Assembly (NCBI GenBank): GCA_963853835.1
Contig: OY970823.1
Location: forward strand, 48,707,808 to 48,771,807
Length of the DNA: 64,000 nt
DNA from: Calendula officinalis
Taxonomy: Eukaryota > Streptophyta > Magnoliopsida > Asterales > Asteraceae
Direction of reading: 5' to 3'
Below are positions 10,629 through 20,569 of this stretch, piece by piece; positions within the stretch are counted from its first letter, which is position 1; each line of letters starts with the position of its first letter. The position numbers were made by a program, and so were the translations under genes. Below the pieces are notes generated by a model. The model worked only from the letters and a program-made list of their open reading frames with translations, searched no databases and was not told the DNA's origin.

Positions 10629-11842
10629 AACCGGGTTTACCGATTTTGGAACCACTTGAAGACCGGCCCGACTCGTCACCCAACCGGAACCGGCATCAAT
10701 TAAACCGGTCCGATTTTCGGTCATAGAATTTTCATTTTTAGGCAACCGGGTTACCGGTTCCGGAGGATTGTTTTCATATCTTTTTTGTTTTTTTCTTCGT
10801 AGAGGTTCATTTCTGCATGTTTATAGACAAAAAAAAAAAAAAGCAACCAAATAATTACTTTTTGAAGATCCATATAAAATTCCTAAATTAACATAATGAT
10901 TAATTACTTTTTTGGTTAATGGGTGGCTCACTTAATAATATCAATAATCGTAAATGAAACCAAATTTCAGTTAGTTAATTTTTATAAAACCGAAGTGTCA
11001 GCTATTTTAACAGATGAGCTAGTTTTGGTCGAATAAATCGGTTATGGGTCAGTTTTTTGCTATAGATATGGGTCATGTTTAGCATGGCCCAAAAACCGTT
11101 CTATTATGTATATATTTTGAGCCAACAAAACTAGGTGCACATGTTGCTATCAAAAAGGCAATGCGATTCCAAAAAAGATGAGGAGAACCAATACCGCTAG
11201 GATATCATATAAGCGCCACCTTTTTCGTGAATCATCATTGCCATGAGACCAATTTACGGACGGCCCACATTTTGTTGTATCACATAATATTTATTTAATT
11301 ATTTCATCAACTCCCAAACTTTCATAATGTTGCAAAATTTAATGTTCTTTATGGTACATTTGGAAGTGGGGAATGAGGCGGTTTTAATAAGACATAAAAG
11401 TCATTCTTAGTTATAGTTTCAACCTCCGATTGATTGAAATATAGGAATAAATTATCTTGTAATGAGTCTGATTGGGGTATTTTTTTCGTTTTTGTCATTG
11501 TTGTAATTGTTTTTCCGTCTTAGTTTCTCGCTAAGTTCGGGGTTTTATATTACATTTGTCGTTTCCAAAAAAAGAAAAGATGCAAATACCAAGTTGTTTT
11601 CATGTAGCAAGTTTCACTGGCCGACAGTAAATCCGTGGGTAATTTGATGCATTCCCAACAGAATTACGTTACTTTTCTAATTTTACATAATACTAAAAAT
11701 ATCCATTGGTAATCATGATAACTTTGAAGTGAACATTTGCGCTTTTCTTTAAGGTACAGTTATTTCATTTTCTGGGTAATGTTGGAGGGAAATAATGCCA
11801 ATGTGTAATTTAAGTTTGCTCTTGATAAATAACTAGAAGAGA
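10629..11842. other. Non-coding region with a CCGG-rich patch
   Basis: At 10630-10770 there are many ACCGG/CCGGTT words resembling 1773-2083, perhaps another decayed hAT-type MITE. The remainder shows an A14 run near 10830 and no coding frame. Confidence 0.4.
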
Positions 11843-11857
11843 TTACCAATGGTGTAG

Positions 11858-12074
11858 TTTTTTTTTTAAACTGGCAGCGAGTAAGTTAATGGTTCGAGCC
11901 AGACAATGACATCCACAAAAGACACTATCCCTTTATTTGAACCCTCCGCCTATTGGGAATAAACCCCGCCAAAATTCACCTAAGGAAAAGTTTTCAACAA
12001 GACTCGAACCCGAGACCTTGTGAAGGAAAACCCCCAAAATCCCCTTTGGTGGCCAGTTGATCTACACCAATTGG
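11858..12074 (-). mobile_element. tRNA-derived SINE with target duplication
   Basis: On the minus strand the element starts CCAATTGGTGTAGATCAACT (box A-like), has GGTCTCGGGTTCGAGTC (box B) about 45 bases later and ends in an A-rich tail (T run at 11858-11867 on the plus strand). It is bordered by TTACCAATGGTGTAG (11843-11857) and TTACCAATGCTGTAG (12075-12089), a 15-bp duplication with one mismatch. A related copy lies in intron 5 of the AHP gene (47349-47568). Confidence 0.85.
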
Positions 12075-12159
12075 TTACCAATGCTGTAGTTGACATCCGT
12101 AATCCTACAAAATGAAAGCTAACAACGGGTAATTTCAAGTTCCCCATCTATAAAAATTA
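12075..12159. repeat. Unit of an 80-90 bp repeat into which element A inserted
   Basis: The words CCAAT..TGTAGTTG, TACAAAATGAAA, CTAACAACGGGTAATTTCAA recur twice at 28889-29040 on the other side of element A. The three units would be adjacent if element A were removed. Confidence 0.65.
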
Positions 12160-12164
12160 GAATA

Positions 12165-12467
12165 TGTTAGGTACTAGAAAGTTGTAATAGATAGTCTAGG
12201 GGGTAAAGTGTAACATTGTATATATGTTAAGTTTTATTTAGGAAATGGTCCTAACTAACAAGGAATTAAGCCATGGTATAAATACCAAAGTGTAAGGCTT
12301 AATTCCTTAACTTTTGCACATTAATCAAATTCTAATTCACAGCAATTGTTCTCTCCCATCTCTCTTCTTTCTCTCACTAAAAGCCTAATCCATCTTCTTC
12401 ACTTTTCTCCTCAAAATCATCATCAAACACCATTTAATGGATTGATTCAGTGTTATTGTGCTTTTCA
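12165..12467 (+). repeat. Left LTR of element A
   Basis: Starts TGTTAGGTACTAG, ends CTTTTCA. A TATA box (GGTATAAATACC) lies near 12275-12287, so transcription probably starts shortly after it. Confidence 0.95.
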
Positions 12468-12468
12468 A

Positions 12469-12481
12469 TTGGTATCAGAGC
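12469..12481 (+). promoter_or_regulatory. Primer-binding site of element A
   Basis: TTGGTATCAGAGC, complementary to the 3' end of plant initiator tRNA-Met, one base after the LTR end. Confidence 0.93.
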
Positions 12482-12909
12482 ATAATTTCATCTTGAAAAC
12501 GATCCAAATCCATCAATTGGTGTTAAAATCAGAAGATCAAGTGGGTTTTTGAAATTTTTTGAAGAAAAAGTTGGTGTTCTTCATGAAAATTAAATGTTGT
12601 AATTTTTTGTTCCAAATCGATGGATTAAGTGCTGAATAGTGTGTCTCCATTGTTTCTAAGAAGAATAGAATCGAATTCAGATCAATTCCATCAACAATCA
12701 TCTTCAATTTGATGATTTTAGAGAAAAAAGTGAAAAAGTTTAAAATCTTCTGAAAATCGAAGAATCGAAGCCGTGTTGTTATGGATTGAAGAAAGTGATC
12801 GGATCAAACTGTTAGAAAGTTGATTTCGAGCAGTTAGCAAGAAGAATCATTCAAATCGGTGAAGAATTGAGCAAAATTGGATTGAAAACATGATGTTTGT
12901 TTGAGCTGT

Positions 12910-13135
12910 GTTCGTACGCTGTATAGTTCGGCTCAACGAAATCAAGAACAAGTTCGACATCAGATGAAGAACAACTTCGGCCCAGGTACTAGTTCGGCCC
13001 GAACTTGATTAATAGTTCGGCCCGAAGTGAAAAACACTAGTTCGGCCCATATCGAAGTTATACACTAGTTCGGCCCAAACACTAACAGTAGAACTTCGGC
13101 TCTTGATTCAGCATATTTCAAAGAGAAGTTCGGCA
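12910..13135 (+). repeat. Leader array of AGTTCGGCC motifs in element A
   Basis: About nine AGTTCGGC or ACTTCGGC copies at 20-30 base spacing; one pair forms the palindrome AGTTCGG-C-CCGAACT. Element B has the same motif (as GGCCGAACT on the plus strand) at 54795-55010, also in its leader between PBS and ORF. Confidence 0.85.
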
Positions 13136-13977
13136 TCAGTCTTTCACAACCCAGCAAAATCAATTGATACTCAATCCACAATCGATCAATTCCTCAATCG
13201 TTTTTCAACCTCGATCGCTCTGTATTGATTTCAGAAACACAGATTAAATCGATTTCTCATTTGGAGTTCTTCTAATTTCCCGACTCAGAATCTTCAAGTG
13301 TTCGGCTGTGGTCGACATCTGGAATTTCGACTCGATCTGCCTTATAAAATCACGAACAAAATCAACTAATCGATTTCAATCTTGAAGATTTGTCTAGACT
13401 CGCAATTAAATTCCGTCCGTTCATTGGCTTGCTTCGTCTCTGTATCTCGATCTTAGTCTGCATCTGCTTCTAGACTTGTTTGGCCCAAATGGTGAATCTT
13501 ACTATAAAGGCCCAAGTTATTTTAAACCCAATATCAACAAAAACGTGATACCGGCCCAATACAAGAACCATCCAAATTTGCTTCAATTCGTTCAAAATTT
13601 GCTTCAATTCAAATTTACTTCAATTCAAAATACCGGCCCAATACAAGAACCAAAACGTGATATAGCCCAAATTTGCTTCAATTCGTTCAAAATTGCTTTG
13701 TGATAAAAATCAATTTTATATCAATTGTTTTTTTAAATCAAAATTGAGAACTCAAATTGCTTTAAGCTTATCAAATCAATTTTTTTTTTTTAAAAACCGT
13801 TTTAAAACACCGAGATATGGAAACAATTTAAATCAAATTAAATTTTTGCACAAATCAATTTTTAAATCAAAATGTTATTTTTTTTTTAATTTTTTTTAAT
13901 CAATTTTTAAATCAAATTAAACAAAACTCGATCATTTTTTTTAAAACACAAGGACTTTTACCCCTAATTGCAAAAAT

Positions 13978-16491
13978 ATGGATAAAGTCCTTGCAAATGC
14001 CAGAAAAGATGCCAAATATTATAAACAAATGGATACTAAAAAAAATGTGTTAGCTAACGATGAACAACAAATAGCAATTTTGTGCAGTATGCCACGAGAG
14101 AATACTGAGGGTTCTGACATATTCAATGAAGAAGCCAACAAGGAACTTGAGATAATCAGTACTTTTTCATCAAACTCTGACAATCCCACTGAGCTGGGGG
14201 ATGAGCTGGTTGTTCCACAAAATGATGAAAATGAGGTACACTCTTCTTTTTTTGACTCTTTTCTATCTGACTCAGACACTGATAAATCACAGAATTCCTT
14301 GTTTAATAAAAAACTTTTACTTAAAATTGATGAGAAATCTCAGTTGACGAAACAAATTACTGTTTTAGAATCTGAAAAAGCACAACTTTTAAATGATTTA
14401 AGTCAATGTTCTCTTCCATTAAAACAAATAAACAAGGAATTACAAAATCAGCTGTCTACATCAAAATCTTCTTTTCAATTTAAGATTTCTGAATTACAAG
14501 AAACTTTACAAAAACAAGTAAACACAACTAATGAATCAAATGCACAAATCTCAAAATTAAAGGCAGAAAATTTAACCTTTCGTCGTCAACTTGAAACTCT
14601 TGTTCCTCAAGTCAATCAAAATAACCTTTCAAATCAAAAAACACAAGAGTTACAACAACAGTTGTCATCGTTTCATGTTGCTCACACCAGTGAGGTCAAT
14701 CGTCTAAATTACATTATTAATACAAAAAACCTTGAAATTTCTAACCTAAAAACCATGAAGACGGTGTCAAGTGATAAAGACGACTCCAAGCAGCTGATAA
14801 ACGACTTGGCGAATCAACTAAGTCGAGAGCAACAATGGATGAAGTCCGCAGACACCAAGATGAAAGACTACCAAGAACAGTTGAAGACGGCTGACATCGA
14901 AATTCAAAAATTGAATGAACAAATCAAAAACATAACAAACGATTTTAAAAAGGAAATCGATGAACAATCAGCAACTATACACAGTCTTACTGTCAGAAAA
15001 GAAAATGCTGAAGAACACATCTCAAAACTGGAGCAGTCGATTGTGAAAGCTGGTCATACTGAACAAACGATAAAATTAAACCAGCCTAAAGAGTTCAGAT
15101 CTTTCAAGTCAAAAGTGGGTCTTGGAGCAGAAAACATCCGTCCTCTGGAAAAAGCTGCAGATGTTCTTCCAACGTTATATAATTACGATTACATGAACTT
15201 GGGAATATGGCAAAGCTTTCTTCATATGCCGGACGAGGAAGCAGAAATCGAGAAGTTCAACAGAGAAAAGAAGGAACACGCTCAAATCAGCTTTAACTAT
15301 TCTGAATTGAACTATACATATGAAAAGAATAAAGCAAAATTTGAAAACAATGAGTACTTCCCGATTGTCACTCCAGAAGAATTTTCCATTCCTGAAAACC
15401 AAATTTCAAAACAAATCAAAGAGCCAAAGCTATATGTTCCTCCATTAGTTTTAGAAAAGAAAATTGTCCAATTAGAAACTGAAATTGATGAAACTCACAA
15501 GGCCTTTGATAAAGAAAAAGAAAAACTTCAAAACAAAATACATAATTTAGAGGACACCATTTTAGAATTAAAAGCTAAAACGAACAATACTGTTTCTCAA
15601 AATTCTAAAGCTTCTTTATTAGGACCAGCACCAACAAACCCAGTTCCAATCATCTTGAGGAGAAACTCTAATTCACTTGTCCTAAATACTTCCATTAGTA
15701 CTTTAGAGCCTCGGAGCAAGGAGCCCAAGCCCAATGGAGTCAAAGGAGATGTGCAGTCTAAGAAGCCGAGTTCGTCTAAGTCTAGCACGCCTAAGAAGCC
15801 TTGCGAGCTTAAGAAGTCTAGACCATATACGTCTTCATTTTCTTCTTCCACTGTTAAAATTAACAATAACAACTCCAAAAAATTTAAATCTCCGGCACTT
15901 GCATTTGGAACTGTGTATGATGCTTCTATTTATCGTCCTGTAAATTACTCACCTGATTTTGGTAATGTGTGTGTCAAATCTGAAAAACTTGGTAAAAAGA
16001 TATTGAGAGATAAATCTACAAATAAACAAATTTCTCAGAAGGATGATCGATTTTTTGTTAAGCTAAATGCTCCATGTGGTTTAAAAATCAATGTTTTCCA
16101 TAAATCTGGTAAAATTATTAAATCATGCAAAACATGTTTTCCACAACCATGCAAGAAATCTGTCTCTCATCCACACAAACCAAATAAAAAAGGTTCATCT
16201 TCACATGCTTCCAAAAAGGCGAAGAGTTCTTCCAAAACCCCACCAATCTCTGATAAACACTCGTCTTCTCGTCGCAAAGTTTCTCGAGGATCTTCCGCAC
16301 CTAAGCCAAAGTCTTCAGGTTCCTCAAACAGCGACAACAAAACAACGACCAAATCTTCAACGTTTGTGAAATACACATGGATCAAAAATGAAAAATCTCA
16401 TTGGATTATCCAATCCTCTGAAAAATCTTTAAAATGGGTAGTTAAATCCACAACCTCTGAACTGCCTCCTTGCAGTTCTCCAAAGCTCTAA
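13978..16491 (+). CDS. Coiled-coil protein of element A (837 aa), SIRE-like interdomain region
   Basis: Unbroken 837-residue frame starting at ATG 13978, which is also where the match to the element B protein begins (KYYKQ, then a DEQQIA / DEEQIA block). Residues 105-330 are long heptad-rich, Gln/Lys/Glu-rich coiled coils. Residues 350-470 form the best conserved block (KAGHTEQTI, GLGAEN, PTLY, AQISFNYSELN, YFPI). A second coiled coil follows, then a Ser/Lys/Pro-rich basic stretch (550-640) and a small Cys cluster (about 697-722). By recollection of family layout it resembles the segment between gag knuckle and protease in SIRE-type copia polyproteins. No catalytic motif is present. After the TAA stop the frame continues for 27 codons to GPIHNWVPNMF and a second TAA. 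A structural or RNA-binding role in the particle is possible but unproven. Confidence 0.85.
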   Translation: MDKVLANARKDAKYYKQMDTKKNVLANDEQQIAILCSMPRENTEGSDIFNEEANKELEIISTFSSNSDNPTELGDELVVPQNDENEVHSSFFDSFLSDSDTDKSQNSLFNKKLLLKIDEKSQLTKQITVLESEKAQLLNDLSQCSLPLKQINKELQNQLSTSKSSFQFKISELQETLQKQVNTTNESNAQISKLKAENLTFRRQLETLVPQVNQNNLSNQKTQELQQQLSSFHVAHTSEVNRLNYIINTKNLEISNLKTMKTVSSDKDDSKQLINDLANQLSREQQWMKSADTKMKDYQEQLKTADIEIQKLNEQIKNITNDFKKEIDEQSATIHSLTVRKENAEEHISKLEQSIVKAGHTEQTIKLNQPKEFRSFKSKVGLGAENIRPLEKAADVLPTLYNYDYMNLGIWQSFLHMPDEEAEIEKFNREKKEHAQISFNYSELNYTYEKNKAKFENNEYFPIVTPEEFSIPENQISKQIKEPKLYVPPLVLEKKIVQLETEIDETHKAFDKEKEKLQNKIHNLEDTILELKAKTNNTVSQNSKASLLGPAPTNPVPIILRRNSNSLVLNTSISTLEPRSKEPKPNGVKGDVQSKKPSSSKSSTPKKPCELKKSRPYTSSFSSSTVKINNNNSKKFKSPALAFGTVYDASIYRPVNYSPDFGNVCVKSEKLGKKILRDKSTNKQISQKDDRFFVKLNAPCGLKINVFHKSGKIIKSCKTCFPQPCKKSVSHPHKPNKKGSSSHASKKAKSSSKTPPISDKHSSSRRKVSRGSSAPKPKSSGSSNSDNKTTTKSSTFVKYTWIKNEKSHWIIQSSEKSLKWVVKSTTSELPPCSSPKL

Positions 16492-16624
16492 ATTGATCTT
16501 AACACAATTTTACATAAAACATCTGTCACTAATCGTATAGGACCCATACATAATTGGGTACCAAACATGTTTTAATTGTTTTATGTAGAATTACCAGAAA
16601 GGTGTTTGGAGTTTGGAGGGTGAC

Positions 16625-16777
16625 TTATACACACTTCAGTGTATAACTCGAGCCACAACAGCATGGCTTATACATAATTCAGTGTATAACCCGCTCCTCA
16701 ATGAATGGCTTTCAAGTACTTCAGCTTGAAACCCGGTCCTCAAAGGAAAATGGCTTCTAATCAAAACAGATTCAGAA
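16625..16777 (+). repeat. Hairpin array GGCTT-stem-TTCAG-stem-ACCCG in element A
   Basis: Four units share the outside words (TG)GCTT and A(C)CCG and a loop with TTCA, but have different paired arms: TTATACAC/GTGTATAA (16625-16646), TTATACA/TGTATAA (16668-16689), TTTCAAG/CTTGAAA (16710-16731), TTCTAATC with GATT-C-AGAA (16754-16777, one bulge). Element B has three corresponding units at 51717-51821. Confidence 0.85.
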
Positions 16778-16900
16778 CCCGCTCTTAAAAGAAACCACAA
16801 ATCTCAATCAAGCTTAACCGCAAAACCTCTCCTTCAACCCTCCAACGATGTATAAGGTACGTCCTTCGATCTCAAAACTTGTCAATTACTTTTGTTTTGT

Positions 16901-16953
16901 CGAGGGGGAGAAATATTAATTCTAGGGGGAGAATTATTATTTCTAGGGGGAGA
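16901..16953 (+). repeat. Three internal polypurine-like tracts in element A
   Basis: Three copies of GGGGGAGAA within 53 bases, of the same sequence type as the functional polypurine tract before the right LTR (AAAGGGGGAGA). Element B has four at the corresponding place. Confidence 0.8.
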
Positions 16954-17031
16954 AAATTCAGAAAAACAAAAACAAAATACCCAAATAAAAAGTTTTATGT
17001 TTGTAACGTTAATCATAAGTTGTTGTAATAT

Positions 17032-17084
17032 CCGTAAACGATCTCTTTACTAGTTCTCTAGTAAAGATTGCATCTGTTTATTAC
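17032..17084 (+). repeat. Dual-stem module in element A (single copy)
   Basis: GATCTCTTTACTA ... TAGTAAAGATTGCATCTG with an inner 8-bp stem CTTTACTA/TAGTAAAG and an outer GTAA/TTAC pair. It matches the six modules of element B at 50218-51410 in both stem and single-stranded parts. Confidence 0.85.
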
Positions 17085-17742
17085 AAATTCTTTTAATTCT
17101 CGTTACTTACTACTTCAAAAGACATACCTTCCCATGGTTTGCCAGATCCGGCCACACCTTCCCAGGGAAATATTTCAGCCAACTGGTAAATGTGAGGGTT
17201 TAGGTCTAGGGTATAGTAATAGGTGAGTGCAAGGTGATGTGAAAATATGATAAATCAAAGAAAACACACCTTATGAGTGCATCCAAACCGAAAACAAACC
17301 GGGCAACGAATTAAATAGGTGATCATTCATTCGTTGAATGTTTCACTAGACTTTACTGGCCCAGTAAAGCAAATGCACGCCACCACCAACTACTCAAATT
17401 CCTCTCAACAGGGATTTGTTTCATTTCATCAGGGGACGTAGCACAAAAGCTACTGACTACTCATTCGGAGTATGTCGGTATTGAATAATAATAACCACCT
17501 GCCCCGGGTTAAGTCTCATTTGTATGCACAGTGTGTCTAGTTCTCACCCTCAAGAACCTTCCAATATAGGACACTTGCACTACAAAAATGGATCTCAGTG
17601 AATCCATCGGAACACTTGTAGTGGCATCACAATCTGATGTTTCACGAGGATCGAGTGGAAATCCTGCTAGAGCTAAAATCACGCCAACTCTAAACGCAGG
17701 TCACACATTTGAATCAATTGTTGTGCAAACGACTAACGATTC
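17085..17742 (+). other. 3' non-coding region of element A, left of the nested insertion
   Basis: No open frame of note; it continues after the nested element at 27206. Confidence 0.5.
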
Positions 17743-20569
17743 TGTAACGCCCCCAAATTTGTATCGATTAAATAATATTATTTTAATCACATTTTATTTT
17801 ATTCATAATTAAATTTATTATTTAAACGACATTTAGTTAGACGGTTCTTATTATTTAGTCGACTTGTAGTTAGACGCTTAAAATTATTTAGACGTCCGTA
17901 TTTTATTAAAGAATAATTATTTAGTTCGTCTCAATTTGGACCGGTTGTTAAACGTATGAGTTGCGTGGTAATCATTTGAGTCGAGCCGGCCAATAGGCCT
18001 AGGCCAATTACCACTTGTTACTAATGTGTGATCCCAAATACAAAGCTTAGCCCAATCGAATAATAGAGCTAGGGGCCCGAGATTAAGAATATTTAAACCC
18101 ATAATCAAACCTTAAACCACCCTAATTGATTCTTGCGCCGTTCGTTTCCCCAAAGCTAGAACTACCAATTTTTCTTTTGTCTCATCATGCGTGAGTTCCC
18201 TTCCGGTCAAAAGTGGTAAACGGCAAGGGTCATGTTTGTGTTGTGGATATTGTTGTTGCGTGAGAAAGGTAGAAACAATTCGAATTAATTATTGATTCTA
18301 CGGCTGGACAAAAGGTAATCAAACAATTAATTATTTATAAGGGGCTGGATGAAATTTAGTTCTACGGCAAGCAGGTGGCGTCAATATGAGTTTGTTAATA
18401 TGAGCTAAAGATTTTAAATTAGTGGGGCGGTGGAAATGGTTTTGTGGCAGTGAGTTGTCATAAGGGTAGTAGCAATTTAATTAGTTTGGTTGACAATGTC
18501 AAGAATAATTTTGATGGCAAGATGTAAGGATTTTGAGGTTGGGAGATGGCCACGTGTGGTTGGCAAAGAAGCAATGTAACCATCTTTTGGTTAAATTGAG
18601 ATGGCCACGCAGTAAGAGGGACTGCCATGGTAGTGGCGGTTGTTTGGCTCGAACTTTGGATATTTTTGTTCGTGTCTCTCGCATATTGACTCGTAGGGTA
18701 TAATTTCTTGGCCCTTTATTTATAGTTTAATGGTGTTTCTTTAATTGTTGTGTTTCGGTGTTTAGGATCTAGGTTTCTAGATTAAGAGTTATTATTTTCG
18801 TGAGCTGTGATTCAGGGTTTTGGGTCACTGAATTTTATGATGTCGGGTTAAAGGTTTGGGTAAAAACCGTTGTTGAATTGGCTAAACGTTTTATCAATCA
18901 AAAAACCCGGAAACCGAACCTTAGGGTTATTGGTTCCCTAAACCGAGAAAGAGTTTTAAAAAGAAAGACTAGATCAGTTTCAAACATGTTTCTGAGTTAA
19001 AAACGAGTTTAGGGGCTGTCGGGTGCCTCGGGAATCAACGGGTTGGTGTCGGGATTCAAAATGGGTTTTAAATCAACAAACTAAATTCTGGCAGAATCTG
19101 TCCTCTGAGTTCGGGGCTGTTTTTATCACACTTAAAATATGTTTTTGGATTTTTGGCCCGTGCTGGTCACTTGTTTTCTGAGTTAGCTTTTCGATGCCGC
19201 AACCCTCTCGTCAATCCGAATTACGGTTTAAAAGTTATAGTCGATTTAGTATGCTGCTGTTAGGAAGATGACATGTTCAGCATGTCTGTCTTGCATCACT
19301 GTTTTGAGACACTTAGAGTCTGTTTTGGCCAGTGACCGTCTCACAGTAAATTGTAGTTCTGATTGTCTTCTAGCCATGGTAAAACGATGGGGAAAATCTA
19401 ATGAACCGTTTAGGAGTTATGGCAGTTTCCGTGAGACTGACGGGGGCTGCCAGTTTTCTGAAATAAGCCCTCGGGTAGGATTTTAATTCCGGGTTTCGTT
19501 TTTTTGGTTTTAGGACCGTCTAGGAGATAACGTGCTGTCCTTCTGATTGTCGGGAACCCTTTGGAGCTTACGTTTCTCGAGGTGAGTATTCTCACCGTGT
19601 ATTCAGTTTTAACGTTATACATGCATGACTTACGTGTTATATTACTTGCACCTTAATTGTTATCTGAGCTTGATCTGTTATCTGAGTATCTGAGCAGCTG
19701 TTGATTTATTTTAATCTGAGACATTGTGCCTGGGTAACCGAGCTCGGCACAGGGTCATTCTGTGCTACTACTTGCTAGGGCATCTGAGATAATTATGTTA
19801 AAGAGATAATAAAACATAATAACACACATCTGAGTTTTTGGCTATATGCCTGGGATCACCTCCCGTCTGAGTTTTTGGGATTATTCCCGTCTGAGTTATT
19901 ATCTGACTTGACACCGAAGAGCACTGGTGTCAGACGTTTTGACTTGGCACCGAAGAGTACTGGTGCCAGGCCTTGATTTTGGGATTATTCCCGTCTGAGT
20001 TTATATCTGACTTGACACCGAAGAGCACTGGTGTCAGACGTTTTGACTTGGCACCGAAGATTACTGGTGCCAGGCCTTTTGACTCAACACCGAAGAGTAC
20101 AGGTGTTGAGGTGGTGTGAGGCGGGTCGAGGTTGATCTCTCGCCCCAAGTCACACTAGCGCGCTATATAAATAAAATCTGAGTAATAAAATCTGAGAAAT
20201 AAATCTGAGTAATTAATCGAGTAGATTCTGAGTAGGAGTACACCGATGTGCCCTCATGTGTTGTATGTTATGATTGTTTGCATTTTGAGAATTATTCACT
20301 CAGCTTCCCCAGCTGACCCAAACTTTCCCCCACATTGTTTCAGGTACCAGCAAAGGAAAGGAGAAGGTGGACGGTTGGCCGCTGTATCTTTTTATTACTG
20401 ATGTGGACATCATTTAATATTTTAAAACACTTTACTTTATCTTAACTATTTCCGCAATAAATACGTTTTAAATGTTAAATATTAATATCTGAGATTTATT
20501 TATGGGACCTTTTGATTATAATTTTATTTTCAAAAATTTTAAAAATCTTGTAAATTTTAGGGTGTTACA
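17743..20569 (+). repeat. Left LTR of the nested gypsy-type element
   Basis: 2827 bp, with a five-unit hairpin array at 19909-20108 and many CTGAGT words between about 19670 and 20240. Confidence 0.93.
19909..20108 (+). repeat. Five-unit hairpin array with compensatory stem changes (left LTR)
   Basis: Units share the core ACC-GAAGAG(C/T)AC-GGT but have three different 7-bp stems: TGACACC/GGTGTCA (19909-19932, 20013-20036), TGGCACC/GGTGCCA (19945-19968, 20049-20072) and CAACACC/GGTGTTG (20085-20108). Both arms change together, so pairing is perfect in all five. Confidence 0.92.
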
